64,000 nucleotides of DNA, from NCBI RefSeq assembly GCF_004022465.1, contig NZ_SAVA01000002.1, forward strand, positions 124,001-188,000, written 5' to 3'. The position numbers and the translations under genes were made by a program. The notes under the pieces are model-generated. The model saw nothing but the letters and a program-made list of their open reading frames with translations. It had not been told where the DNA came from and ran no database searches. Below are positions 53,020 through 62,482 of this stretch, piece after piece (within the stretch, counting starts at the first letter, position 1; the number at the start of each line of letters is the position of its first letter). This DNA comes from Rhodobacter huangdaonensis (GTDB lineage: Bacteria; Pseudomonadota; Alphaproteobacteria; Rhodobacterales; Rhodobacteraceae).

Positions 53020-53081
53020 CCCGAGGTATTTATGGCAAGATGAAGGGCGGGGCTCTTTCATCTTGCCATAAATACCTCGGG
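53020..53081. repeat. perfect 25-bp inverted repeat (R1 family)
   Basis: The left arm (53020-53044) starts CCCGAGGTATTTATGGCAAG and the right arm (53057-53081) is its exact complement, ending CATAAATACCTCGGG; the spacer is 12 bp. It lies between the GNAT gene and obgE. Single arms are at 30486-30516 and 50202-50221. Confidence 0.85.
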
Positions 53082-53167
53082 GGTGTGGGGGCGGCGCCCC
53101 CACGCGCGGCTTGAAGAATGCGGCGTGCCGGCGTAAACGGACGCCTTGCAAACAGGGACGACCGCCG

Positions 53168-54193
53168 ATGAAATTCCTCGACCTCGCCAAAGTCTACATC
53201 CGCTCCGGCGCCGGTGGCGGCGGCTCCGTCAGCTTCCGGCGGGAGAAGTTCATCGAGTTCGGCGGGCCGGATGGCGGTGACGGCGGCAAGGGCGGCTCGG
53301 TCTGGGCCGAGGCGGTCGAGGGGCTGAACACGCTGATCGACTTCCGTTACCAGCAGCATTTCTTCGCACAGAACGGCCAGCACGGCATGGGCAGCCAGCG
53401 CACCGGCCGGGATGGCGACGACATCGTCCTGAAGGTGCCGGTGGGCACCGAGATCATCGACGAGGACGAGGAGACGGTCCTTGCCGATCTGACCGAGCCG
53501 GGCAGCCGGGTGCTGCTGGCAAAGGGCGGCAACGGCGGCTGGGGCAACCTGCGTTTCAAGAGCTCGACGAACCGCGCGCCGTCACGGGCGAACCCGGGGC
53601 AGGAGGGGGTCGAGCGCACGCTCTGGCTGCGGCTGAAGCTGATCGCCGATGCGGGGCTTCTGGGCCTGCCGAATGCCGGCAAGTCGACCTTCCTTGCCGC
53701 GGTGTCGAACGCGCGGCCGAAGATTGCGGATTATCCCTTCACCACGCTGGTGCCGAACCTCGGCGTTGTCGGCATCGACGGCAAGGAATTCGTCATCGCC
53801 GACATCCCCGGCCTGATCGAGGGCGCCTCCGAGGGGCGGGGGCTGGGCGACCAGTTCCTCGGCCATGTCGAACGCTGCTCGGTGCTTTTGCATCTGGTCG
53901 ACGGCACCTCCTCGACCCTGACCAAGGATTATCGCACGATCATCGGCGAGCTTGAGGCCTATTCGCCGGAGCTGGCCGAGAAGCCGCGGGTGACGGTGCT
54001 GAACAAGATCGACGCGCTTGATCCGAAGACGCTGTCGAACCGCAAGCGCGCGCTCGAGAAGGCCTCGGGCGGGCCGGTGTTGCTGATGTCGGGCGTCTCG
54101 CGGCAGGGGGTGAACGAGGTTCTGCGCAAGCTCTGGGCCGAGATCTCGGGCGACCGTGCCGGCGAGGAAGAGGTGACGCCGTGGCGTCCCTGA
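53168..54193 (+). CDS. obgE: GTPase ObgE
   Basis: 341 residues; a ribosome-associated GTPase. The glycine-rich Obg domain (about 1-158) and G-domain motifs GLPNAGKST, DIPGLIEGA and NKID are complete. Overlaps proB by 13 bp. Confidence 0.97.
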   Translation: MKFLDLAKVYIRSGAGGGGSVSFRREKFIEFGGPDGGDGGKGGSVWAEAVEGLNTLIDFRYQQHFFAQNGQHGMGSQRTGRDGDDIVLKVPVGTEIIDEDEETVLADLTEPGSRVLLAKGGNGGWGNLRFKSSTNRAPSRANPGQEGVERTLWLRLKLIADAGLLGLPNAGKSTFLAAVSNARPKIADYPFTTLVPNLGVVGIDGKEFVIADIPGLIEGASEGRGLGDQFLGHVERCSVLLHLVDGTSSTLTKDYRTIIGELEAYSPELAEKPRVTVLNKIDALDPKTLSNRKRALEKASGGPVLLMSGVSRQGVNEVLRKLWAEISGDRAGEEEVTPWRP

Positions 54194-55296
54194 AGCCCGA
54201 TGTGCGGGCCGCCTCGCGGCTGGTGGTCAAGATCGGTTCGGCGCTGCTGGTGGGAGAGGGCGGGCTGAAGACCGACTGGCTTGTCGCTCTGGCCGAGGAC
54301 GTGGCCGCGGCGCGGGCGCGCGGCACCGATGTGGTGCTGGTGTCCTCGGGCTCGATCGCGCTTGGGCGGCGGGTGCTCGGCCTGCCTGCGGGGGCGCTGG
54401 CGCTCGAGCAGAGCCAGGCCGCGGCGGCGGTGGGGCAGATCCGCCTTGCCCGCGCCTATGAGGAGGTTCTGGCCCCGCATGGCGTGACCACGGCGCAGGT
54501 TCTGGTGACGCTCGAGGATACCGACGACCGGCGTCGCTATCTGAACAGCCGCGCCACGATGGAGACCCTGCTCTCGCTTGGCGTCGTGCCGATCGTGAAC
54601 GAGAACGACACCGTCGCCACCGACGAGATCCGCTTCGGCGACAACGACCGGCTGGCGGCGCAGATCGCCGTCACCGTGGGCGCCGATCAGCTGATCCTGC
54701 TCTCGGATGTCGACGGCTTCTATACCGCGAACCCGAAGGAAGACCCGAGTGCCGAGCGCTTCGAGATCGTCGAGCATATCTCGCCCGAGATCGAGGCGAT
54801 GGCGGGCGATCCGATCTCCGGGCTCTCGAAGGGCGGGATGAAGACGAAGCTTCTGGCGGCGAAGACCGCGGTCGCCGGCGGTTGTGCCATGGCGATCATG
54901 GAAGGCTCGGTCGCGCGGCCGCTTTCGGCGCTGGCCGAGGGCGCGAACAGCACCTGGTTCCTGCCCGAGGGTGACCCGCAGGTGGCGCGCAAGCGCTGGA
55001 TCGCGGCGATGAAGCCGCGCGGCGAGATCTTCGTCGATGCGGGCGCGGTCGAGGCGCTGATGTCGGGCAAGTCGCTCTTGCCGGCGGGCGTCACCAGGGT
55101 CGTCGGCACCTTCGGCCGGGGCGAGCCGGTGGCCGTTGCCGGGCCCGACCGGGCGATCCTGGCGAAGGGGCTGGTGCGCTACACCGCCGAGGAGGCGCAC
55201 AAGATCGCCGGCCACCGTTCGCGCGAGATCGAGGAGATTCTCGGCTATCCGGGGCGGGCGGCGCTGATTCACCGCGACGACATGGTGGTGGGCTGA
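54181..55296 (+). CDS. proB: glutamate 5-kinase
   Basis: 371 residues from GTG 54181. Amino-acid-kinase domain (VVKIGSALLV, VVLVSSGSIALGRR, NENDTVATDEI, LLSDVDGFY) plus a C-terminal PUA domain (about 280-370). First step of proline synthesis. proA, usually next, is absent here. Confidence 0.96.
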   Translation: MASLKPDVRAASRLVVKIGSALLVGEGGLKTDWLVALAEDVAAARARGTDVVLVSSGSIALGRRVLGLPAGALALEQSQAAAAVGQIRLARAYEEVLAPHGVTTAQVLVTLEDTDDRRRYLNSRATMETLLSLGVVPIVNENDTVATDEIRFGDNDRLAAQIAVTVGADQLILLSDVDGFYTANPKEDPSAERFEIVEHISPEIEAMAGDPISGLSKGGMKTKLLAAKTAVAGGCAMAIMEGSVARPLSALAEGANSTWFLPEGDPQVARKRWIAAMKPRGEIFVDAGAVEALMSGKSLLPAGVTRVVGTFGRGEPVAVAGPDRAILAKGLVRYTAEEAHKIAGHRSREIEEILGYPGRAALIHRDDMVVG

Positions 55297-55355
55297 GCTG
55301 GCCCTGCCGGCCGCGAGGGGCGATGACGCGCCCCTCTCCCGAGCGTGATTTGCAG

Positions 55356-55379
55356 CGCCCGCCCCGAAGGCGGGCGTTT
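55356..55379 (+). terminator. terminator after obgE-proB
   Basis: CGCCCGCC and GGCGGGCG arms with CCGAA loop, followed by TTTC. Confidence 0.7.
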
Positions 55380-55657
55380 CGCTGTCAGGGCCTTGGCGCC
55401 GCACGAAATCCGGCCCGCGGTGCAGCCGGGAGATGCCGTGCAACGCACCGAAATCACGCGGAATTCATCGCTTTCGTCAGGGGTGCTCACGGCCGATCAA
55501 ATGGCGAGGCCCCCCCTGCCGGCAGGGCCGGTCGGGGGCTAATCTGTTTCCCGAAGCCTGGGTCTGTCGGGTGGCGCCGTGCCATTGACGCGACCGGCCA
55601 TGAAGGTTTCGTCCCACCGGCCCGCCACACCAGGGGGCCGGCTTCACGGAGCAGATC
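55380..55657. other. intergenic region before the DUF1344 gene
   Basis: No gene is recognised. A GC-rich inverted sequence (GCCCCCCCTGCCGGCAGGGC region, about 55512-55541) may be a hairpin. Confidence 0.5.
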
Positions 55658-55924
55658 ATGCGTTCCATCCTTCTTCCCGTCGTCACCGCTCTCGCGCTCG
55701 GCTCGGCCTCGCTTGCCATGGCCGCGGGGGCGACCACGACCGACGGCACGATCACGTCGATCGACAAGAAAGCGCATTCCGTCACGCTGTCGGATGGCAG
55801 CACCTACAGCATGCCGAAGACGGTCAAGCTGAAGGCGTTCAAGGTCGGCGAGAAGGTCGCCGTCACCTGGGAACAGAAGGGCAAGGTGAACGAGGCCACG
55901 GCGCTCGTCGCCGTCAAGGGCTGA
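55658..55924 (+). CDS. DUF1344 domain small periplasmic protein
   Basis: 88 residues. The signal peptide ends SLAMAAGA. The mature part TTDGTITSIDKKAHSVTLSDGSTYSMP is the DUF1344 beta fold, found in short exported alphaproteobacterial proteins of unknown role. Confidence 0.88.
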   Translation: MRSILLPVVTALALGSASLAMAAGATTTDGTITSIDKKAHSVTLSDGSTYSMPKTVKLKAFKVGEKVAVTWEQKGKVNEATALVAVKG

Positions 55925-55969
55925 GGCCCTGTGTCGGGGCGGAGACCGCGTGGCCTCCGCCCCTTTTGC

Positions 55970-57346
55970 TTATTTCGCGATGCGGTCGAGCACGCGGGCC
56001 CAGCTGCGGATGCCCTTGTGGAACGATTTCACGTCGTATTTCTCGTTCGGCGAATGGATCGCGTCGTCGTCATTGGCATAGCCGATCAGCATCGCGTCCA
56101 TGCCGAGGATCGACTTGAAGTAATAGGCGATCGGGATCGAGCCGCCCATGCCGACGATCACCGCCTCGCGGTTCCACTCGTCCGACAGCGCCTGGCGCGC
56201 CGCCTCGAACTCGGGCCGGGCGGTGTTCATCACCGCGGCCGGCGCACCGTCGAGATCGCTGTCCCAGGTGACGCGCGCGTCGACGGGCAGATGCGCCTCG
56301 ACATGGCGGCGCACCGCGGCGCGGACCTTCGCCGGGTCCATCTCGCCCACCAGCCGGCAGGTGATCTTGCAATGCGCCTCGGCCGGGATCACGGTTTTCG
56401 AGCCTGCGCCCTGATAGCCGCCCCAGAGCCCGTTGATCTCGAGCGTCGGACGCGCCCATTGCTGTTCGAGCGTCGAATAGCCCTTTTCGCCATGGGCGAC
56501 GGTCATGCCGGCATGGGCGAGATACTCAGCCTCGTCGAAGCCGCAATTTTCCCACTGCCGTTTCAGCTCGTCGGGGACCTCGTGCACGCCCTCGTAGAAG
56601 CCTTCGACCGCAACGCGGCCGTCCTCGTCGTGGAAGCCGGCGATCAGCTTCGAGATCTCGCGCAGCGGGTTCAGCGCCGGGCCGCCGTAATGGCCCGAAT
56701 GCAGGTCGATGCGCGGGCCGTGCAGGGTGAACTCTTCCTTCAGCATGCCGCGCAGCTGACCGGCGATCGAGGGCACGCCGGGCGAGACCATCGAGGTGTC
56801 GCAAATGAGCGCAAGGTCGCAGGCGAGCTCGTCCTTGTGCGCGTGCAGGAAGGGGATGAGCGAGGGCGAGCCCGATTCCTCTTCGCCCTCGAAGAAGATC
56901 GTCAGGTTGCCGGGCAGGGTGCCGTTCACGTCCTTGTAAGCGCGGCAGGCCTCGAGGAAGGTCATCAGCTGGCCCTTGTCGTCCGAGGAGCCGCGGCCGC
57001 GGATCACCGGACCGTTCGCGGTTTCCTCGATCGCGGGGTCGAAGGGCTCGCGCTTCCACAGGTTCAGCGGGTCGACGGGCTGCACGTCATAATGGCCGTA
57101 GAACAGCAGATGCGGCCCCGGGCCCTCGTGCCGCGCCACCACCATCGGATGCCCCGGGGTGGCCCGGGTCTCGGCCTTGAAACCGAGCGAATTCAATTCG
57201 TTGACCAGCCAGTCCGCGGCGCGGGCGCAATCGCCCTTCCAGGCCGGATCGGTCGAGATCGAGGGGATGCGCAGAAGCTCCATCAGGCGGTCGATCGCCT
57301 GCGGCAGCTCTGCGTCAATGCGGGTGAGAACGGCGTCAATGGTCAT
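55970..57346 (-). CDS. M20-family dipeptidase
   Basis: 458 residues; a di-zinc peptidase. Metal and catalytic motifs are GHYDVQPVDP, GSSDDKGQ, EGEEESGSPS, CDTSM and the C-terminal IHSPNEKY. A dimerisation domain fills the middle. It likely hydrolyses short peptides in the cytoplasm. Convergent with the DUF1344 gene. Confidence 0.92.
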   Translation of the reverse strand: MTIDAVLTRIDAELPQAIDRLMELLRIPSISTDPAWKGDCARAADWLVNELNSLGFKAETRATPGHPMVVARHEGPGPHLLFYGHYDVQPVDPLNLWKREPFDPAIEETANGPVIRGRGSSDDKGQLMTFLEACRAYKDVNGTLPGNLTIFFEGEEESGSPSLIPFLHAHKDELACDLALICDTSMVSPGVPSIAGQLRGMLKEEFTLHGPRIDLHSGHYGGPALNPLREISKLIAGFHDEDGRVAVEGFYEGVHEVPDELKRQWENCGFDEAEYLAHAGMTVAHGEKGYSTLEQQWARPTLEINGLWGGYQGAGSKTVIPAEAHCKITCRLVGEMDPAKVRAAVRRHVEAHLPVDARVTWDSDLDGAPAAVMNTARPEFEAARQALSDEWNREAVIVGMGGSIPIAYYFKSILGMDAMLIGYANDDDAIHSPNEKYDVKSFHKGIRSWARVLDRIAK

Positions 57347-57491
57347 GCGTGCCTCCTGTATCGGCGCACCCTAGCACCGGGGGCGGCGCTGTCCAGTGCG
57401 CCCCGGCAGAGGCGGCGGCATCTGCACCTTTGGTCTGGCTTGGCCGGGCGGGGCAGGGTGCGCGACAATTTTTCACTCCCATCCGGGCCGT

Positions 57492-57505
57492 TTGACCTCT
57501 ATCAA
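57492..57505. promoter_or_regulatory. FNR/FnrL binding site upstream of hemA
   Basis: TTGACCTCTATCAA matches the FNR consensus TTGAT-N4-ATCAA at nine of ten positions, 61 bp before the hemA start. FnrL control of hemA is established in Rhodobacter. Confidence 0.8.
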
Positions 57506-57565
57506 TGCGGCCACGCGATACAGGCCGCTAAGGCAGACCCAGCGAACCAGGCAAGGGAAACGGAA

Positions 57566-58795
57566 ATGGACTACGATCTCGCGCTCGATCAGGCGATCCA
57601 GAAGCTGCACGACGAGGGCCGCTACCGGGTCTTCATCGACATCGAGCGTGAAAAGGGCGCCTTCCCGAAGGCGATGTGGACGCGCCCCGACGGCTCGAAG
57701 AAAGAGATCACCATCTGGTGCGGCAACGATTATCTCGGCATGGGCCAGCACCCGGTGGTGCTTGCGGCGATGCACGAGGCGCTCGATGCCACCGGCGCCG
57801 GCTCGGGCGGCACGCGCAACATCTCGGGCACGACGGTCTATCACAAGCAGCTCGAGGCGGAGCTTGCGGACCTGCATCAGAAGGAAGCGGCGCTGGTCTT
57901 CTCCTCGGCCTATATCGCCAATGACGCGACGCTCTCGACCCTGCGGGTGCTGTTTCCGGGCCTGATCATCTATTCGGACGCGCTCAACCATGCCTCGATG
58001 ATCGAGGGGATCAAGCGCAATGCCGGGCCGAAGCGGATCTTCCGCCACAACGACGTCGCGCATCTGCGCGAGCTGCTGGCGGCCGACGATCCGGCGGCGC
58101 CAAAGCTTATCGCCTTTGAATCGGTCTATTCGATGGACGGCGATTTCGGCAAGATCACCGAGATCTGCGACCTTGCCGCCGAGTTCAACGCGCTGACCTA
58201 TCTCGACGAGGTGCACGCGGTCGGCATGTATGGCCCGCGCGGCGCCGGCATCGCCGAGAAGCTGGGCGAGATGGGCCGCATCGACATCTTCAACGGCACG
58301 CTCGGCAAGGCCTTTGGCGTCTTCGGCGGCTATGTCGCGGGCTCGGCGAAGATGATGGACGCGCTGCGCTCCTATGCGCCGGGCTTCATCTTCACCACCT
58401 CGCTGCCGCCGGTGATCGCCGCGGGCGCGGCCGCCTCGATCGCCTTCCTCAAGACCGCGGCCGGGCAGGCGCTGCGCGACAAGCAGCAGCTGCATGCCAA
58501 GATCCTGAAGATGCGGCTGAAAGCGCTCGGCATGCCGATCATCGACCATGGCAGCCACATCGTGCCGGTGGTGATCGGCGATCCCAAGCACACCAAGGCG
58601 CTGTCGGACATGCTGCTCGAGGAATTCGGCGTCTACGTGCAGCCGATCAACTTCCCGACCGTGCCGCGGGGCACCGAGCGGCTGCGCTTCACCCCCTCGC
58701 CGGTGCACGATCTGCAGCAGATCGACCACCTTGTGCGCGGGATGGACATGCTGTGGTCGCGTTGTGCGCTGAATCGCGCTGAGGCGAGTGCCTGA
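57566..58795 (+). CDS. hemA: 5-aminolevulinate synthase
   Basis: 409 residues, the usual Rhodobacter length. It condenses glycine and succinyl-CoA, the start of tetrapyrrole synthesis. The PLP lysine is in NGTLGKAFGVFGGY (about residue 248). MDYDLALDQAIQKLHDEGRYR and CGNDYLGM are typical. Preceded by an FNR box. Confidence 0.98.
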   Translation: MDYDLALDQAIQKLHDEGRYRVFIDIEREKGAFPKAMWTRPDGSKKEITIWCGNDYLGMGQHPVVLAAMHEALDATGAGSGGTRNISGTTVYHKQLEAELADLHQKEAALVFSSAYIANDATLSTLRVLFPGLIIYSDALNHASMIEGIKRNAGPKRIFRHNDVAHLRELLAADDPAAPKLIAFESVYSMDGDFGKITEICDLAAEFNALTYLDEVHAVGMYGPRGAGIAEKLGEMGRIDIFNGTLGKAFGVFGGYVAGSAKMMDALRSYAPGFIFTTSLPPVIAAGAAASIAFLKTAAGQALRDKQQLHAKILKMRLKALGMPIIDHGSHIVPVVIGDPKHTKALSDMLLEEFGVYVQPINFPTVPRGTERLRFTPSPVHDLQQIDHLVRGMDMLWSRCALNRAEASA

Positions 58796-58906
58796 GGCAT
58801 TTTCTGCGTGTGCACGGCTCTCCGCCTTGTGATAGGAAATGACCATGAATCGCGGACGGGGATCGCGATTCGAGAAACTCAGGAACTTGAAGGCAGGATC
58901 GGGCAC

Positions 58907-60148
58907 ATGATCGGGCGGAGGATTGCTCCTTCGACGCAGGAAGAGGACAAGCCGAAAGGCTTCGACGACTTCGAACTGCGGCTTGGCGACGTGATGCGGG
59001 GCGAGCGCGCGACGCTCGCCAAGTCGCTTCTTGACGTGCAGCGCGAGCTGCGCATCAAGGCGGCCTATATCGCGGCGATCGAAAGCGGCGATGTCGCGGC
59101 CTTCGAGACGCCCTCCTTCATCGCGGGCTATGTGCGCTCCTATGCGCGCTATCTCGGGCTCGATCCGGACTGGGCCTTTCGCCGCTTCTGCGCCGAGGCG
59201 GGCTTCCAGCCGACGCATGGCATGGCCGCCGCCGCTTCCGGCCCGAAACCGCAGCGCCGCCCGGCCGATGTGGCCGAGGCGCTGGCCAATCCGAACGCCA
59301 CCTTCGTGCCGAAGACCGAGGCATTCTGGACCAAGATCGAACCGCGCGCCGTGGGCTCGGTGCTGGTTCTGGCGCTGGTTGCCGGCGGTATCGGCTATGG
59401 CGGCTGGACCGTGCTGCAGGAAGTGCAGCGCGTGCATCTCGCCCCGGTCGACCAGACCCCGGGCGTGGTGGCCGAGATCGACCCGCTGCAATCGGTGACC
59501 CCGGTGCAGACCGCCGGCAATGACGTGCCGCCCTCCGCCCCGTCGCCCGAGGCGCTCGACCGGATCTACCGGCCGCAGACGCTCGATGTGCCGGTGCTGA
59601 TCGCCCGCGACGGCCCGATTGCCGCGATCGACCCGAATCAGGTCGGTGTGCTGCCGGGCACCGGCATCGCCCCGGCCCAGGCCGCTGTTGCCCAGAGCCA
59701 GCCGGGGCAGGGCGTGCAGATGGCGGCGGCAACGCCCGCGCAGCCGGGCCCCGACGGCGCCGTGGTGCGCACGCTTGGCGCCGATGTGCCCGCGGTCGAG
59801 GTGCTGGCGGTCCGTCCCTCCTGGGTGCGGATCTCGGCGGCCGACGGCTCGGTGCTGTTCGAGAAGGTGATGGACGCGGGCGAGCGCTACGCCGTGCCGA
59901 AGCTCGAGGAGCCGCCGGTGATGCGCGCGGGCGAGTCGGGGGCGATCTATTTCGCGGTGAACGGCATCGCGCATGGCCCGGTGGGCAAGCGTGGCGAGGT
60001 GACGAAGAACATCGTGCTCTCGCCCGAGGCGCTCGATCAGAGATACGCCGTGGCCGACATCACCGCGGATGGCGATCTGGCGAAGATGACCGCTGTTGCC
60101 GATGCGAGCGCCCTGGTGCCCGCTGCCGCGGAGCAGGCGGGCGAGTAA
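58907..60148 (+). CDS. RodZ-like helix-turn-helix / DUF4115 membrane protein
   Basis: 413 residues from ATG 58907, with AGGCAGGA upstream. An N-terminal HTH (LAKSLLDVQRELRIKAAYIAAIESGD), one membrane helix (about 149-167), a Pro/Ala-rich periplasmic linker and a DUF4115 domain near the C-terminus (about 305-375). The architecture is that of RodZ, a cell-shape protein linking MreB to the envelope. It precedes ispG, as often in this order. Confidence 0.87.
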   Translation: MIGRRIAPSTQEEDKPKGFDDFELRLGDVMRGERATLAKSLLDVQRELRIKAAYIAAIESGDVAAFETPSFIAGYVRSYARYLGLDPDWAFRRFCAEAGFQPTHGMAAAASGPKPQRRPADVAEALANPNATFVPKTEAFWTKIEPRAVGSVLVLALVAGGIGYGGWTVLQEVQRVHLAPVDQTPGVVAEIDPLQSVTPVQTAGNDVPPSAPSPEALDRIYRPQTLDVPVLIARDGPIAAIDPNQVGVLPGTGIAPAQAAVAQSQPGQGVQMAAATPAQPGPDGAVVRTLGADVPAVEVLAVRPSWVRISAADGSVLFEKVMDAGERYAVPKLEEPPVMRAGESGAIYFAVNGIAHGPVGKRGEVTKNIVLSPEALDQRYAVADITADGDLAKMTAVADASALVPAAAEQAGE

Positions 60149-60233
60149 GCGCCGCGCAGATCGCGAAATCCCTTCGGCCGTTGCCCTCGGGCAGCGGCCG
60201 CTCTATGTCTGGGGCAGCAATCGGAGGCCCGAC

Positions 60234-61364
60234 ATGTCGCTCAATCCCGTCCGTCCCTGGCGCAACATCGAACGCCGCAGATCGCGGCAGATCATGGTGG
60301 GCAAGGTCCCGGTGGGCGGCGATGCGCCGATCTCGGTGCAGACGATGACCAACACCGACACCTCCGACGTGAAGGCCACGCTCGACCAGGTGCTGCGCGC
60401 GGCCGAGGTCGGCGCCGACATCGTCCGCGTCTCGACGCCCGACGAGGCCTCGACTCGGGCGCTGAAGGAGATCTGCCGCGAAAGCCCGGTGCCGATCGTC
60501 GCCGACATCCATTTCCACTATCGCCGCGCGATCGAGGCCGCCGAGGCCGGCGCCGCCTGCCTGCGCATCAACCCCGGCAACATCGGCGATGAGCGCCGGG
60601 TCAGGGAGGTGATCCGCGCCGCGAAGGACCATGGCTGTTCGATCCGGATCGGGGTGAATGCGGGCTCGCTCGAAAAGCACCTGCTCGAGAAATACGGCGA
60701 GCCGTGCCCCGACGCGATGGTCGAAAGCGCGCTCGAACATATCCGCATCCTCGAGGACAATGATTTCCGCGAGTACAAGGTCTCGGTGAAGGCCTCGGAC
60801 GTGTTCCTTGCGGCCGCTGCCTATCAGGGCCTCGCCGAGGCGACCGACGCGCCCATTCACCTTGGCATCACCGAGGCGGGCGGGATGATCGCCGGCACGG
60901 TGAAATCGGCGATCGGGCTTGGCAACCTGCTGTGGATGGGGATCGGCGACACGATCCGCGTCAGCCTCTCGGCCGATCCGGTCGAGGAGGTGAAGGTCGG
61001 TTTCGAGATCCTGAAGTCGCTTGGCCTGCGCACCCGCGGCGTGCAGATCATCTCCTGCCCGAGCTGCGCGCGGCAGGGCTTCGACGTGATCAGGACCGTC
61101 GAGATCCTCGAAAAGCGGCTTGACCACATCAAGACCCCGATGAGCCTCAGCATCATCGGCTGCGTGGTGAACGGCCCCGGCGAGGCGCTGATGACCGACA
61201 TCGGCTTCACCGGCGGCGGCGCGGGGGCGGGCATGGTCTACATGGCCGGCAAGCAGAGCCACAAGCTGTCGAACGAACAGATGGTCGACGAGATCGTGCG
61301 CCTTGTCGAGGAACGTGCGGCGCGGCTCGAGGCCGAGGCACAGGCGGCCGAAGCCGCACAGTGA
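60234..61364 (+). CDS. ispG: 4-hydroxy-3-methylbut-2-en-1-yl diphosphate synthase
   Basis: 376 residues; an MEP-pathway Fe-S enzyme. SVQTMTNTDTSDV, CLRINPGNIG, and the cluster cysteines in CPSCARQGFD and GCVVNGPGE. ATG 60234 with TCGGAGG upstream. Confidence 0.97.
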   Translation: MSLNPVRPWRNIERRRSRQIMVGKVPVGGDAPISVQTMTNTDTSDVKATLDQVLRAAEVGADIVRVSTPDEASTRALKEICRESPVPIVADIHFHYRRAIEAAEAGAACLRINPGNIGDERRVREVIRAAKDHGCSIRIGVNAGSLEKHLLEKYGEPCPDAMVESALEHIRILEDNDFREYKVSVKASDVFLAAAAYQGLAEATDAPIHLGITEAGGMIAGTVKSAIGLGNLLWMGIGDTIRVSLSADPVEEVKVGFEILKSLGLRTRGVQIISCPSCARQGFDVIRTVEILEKRLDHIKTPMSLSIIGCVVNGPGEALMTDIGFTGGGAGAGMVYMAGKQSHKLSNEQMVDEIVRLVEERAARLEAEAQAAEAAQ

Positions 61365-61494
61365 ACGCCGGCAGCCGGGCGCGGGGCGGGGGCGCATCCT
61401 GCAGTGCCTGACGGCCGGCATCCCGCGGCGGATCACTGCGCGGCCCTGCCAAGGAAAATGGGGGCGGCCCGTCGATGCGGTGCCGCCCCCGTCG

Positions 61495-61557
61495 CTTCCA
61501 ATCGCATCAAATATCCCGGGGGGAGCCCGGGACACGGGCGGGGGGCAGCGCCCCCCT
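61495..61557. repeat. composite repeat R2, reverse copy
   Basis: CTTCCAATCGCATCAAATAT then CCCGGGGGG (61495-61523) and, downstream, GGGGGCAGCGCCCCC near 61542-61556. It lies between convergent ispG and the dsbA-like gene. Confidence 0.7.
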
Positions 61558-61566
61558 CTGCGCTCC

Positions 61567-62313
61567 TCAGCCGCGCTGCTCGGCGACGATCTTCGCCATC
61601 GCCTCCTCGGGGGCATAGCCGCGCAGCATCTCGTTGCCGATGATGAAGGTCGGCGTGCCCGAGATGTTCATCCGCTCGGCGAGCTGGTGGTTGGCACGCA
61701 GCACCGCCGTCACCTCCTCGGTGTTCATCTTCTTGATGATCGCGTCGGCGTCGAATTTGTTGTCCGCGGCCAGACGCTTCAGCCCCTCGAGGCTGATGTC
61801 GCCGCGCATCCCGATCAGCGCGTCATGCACGGTCTTGTAGGCCGCATCGCCCGCCACCTGCTTCGTCGCCACCGCAAAGCGCGCGCCCAGTTCCGACTGC
61901 TGGCTCAGGATCGGGAATTCCTTCACGATCAGGCGGATGTTGCCATCCTTCTTGAGCAGGTCCTCGACCTCGGGGAAGGCCTTCTTGCAGTAGGTGCACT
62001 TGTAATCCATGAATTCGACGATGGTCACGTCGCCCTGCGGATTGCCGCCGATCCAGCTGAAGCCATCCTCGAAGATGTCCTTGGCATTGGTGTCGACGAG
62101 GGTCTTGTCGTTCTCGACCGCGGCCGCCTGCTGACGTTCCTCGAGCACGTTGATCGCCTCGACCAGAACCTCGGGGTTCTGCATCAGATAGTCCTTCACC
62201 GCCTCGCCGAAGGCGGCCTTCTCCTCGGTCGACATCTTCGACAGATCAAGCGCGCCTGCCGGTGCGGCAAGCGCCGTGGAGAGGGCAAGGGCGGACAGCA
62301 GCGTGCGGGTCAT
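61567..62313 (-). CDS. DsbA-family thiol:disulfide protein
   Basis: 248 residues. Signal peptide (TLLSALALSTALAAPAGA); thioredoxin fold with a CTYC active site in FMDYKCTYCKKAF and cis-Pro in GTPTFIIG. A BdbD/DsbA-like oxidase with an N-terminal helical extension. Convergent with ispG. Confidence 0.9.
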   Translation of the reverse strand: MTRTLLSALALSTALAAPAGALDLSKMSTEEKAAFGEAVKDYLMQNPEVLVEAINVLEERQQAAAVENDKTLVDTNAKDIFEDGFSWIGGNPQGDVTIVEFMDYKCTYCKKAFPEVEDLLKKDGNIRLIVKEFPILSQQSELGARFAVATKQVAGDAAYKTVHDALIGMRGDISLEGLKRLAADNKFDADAIIKKMNTEEVTAVLRANHQLAERMNISGTPTFIIGNEMLRGYAPEEAMAKIVAEQRG

Positions 62314-62482
62314 CGGATCATCCTTTGTATCTCCCCGGGGAAGGCGGGGCGGGTCGCGGCCACACTGGCCAATCGGGCGCGCGGACGCAAGGGGGAGAGG
62401 GCGGGCCCCGGGGCGCCGGCCATTGACCCCGGGCCCGGGCCGTCCTATCGCCCGTCAAGGATTTTCAGGATGGAGCAGGGAC

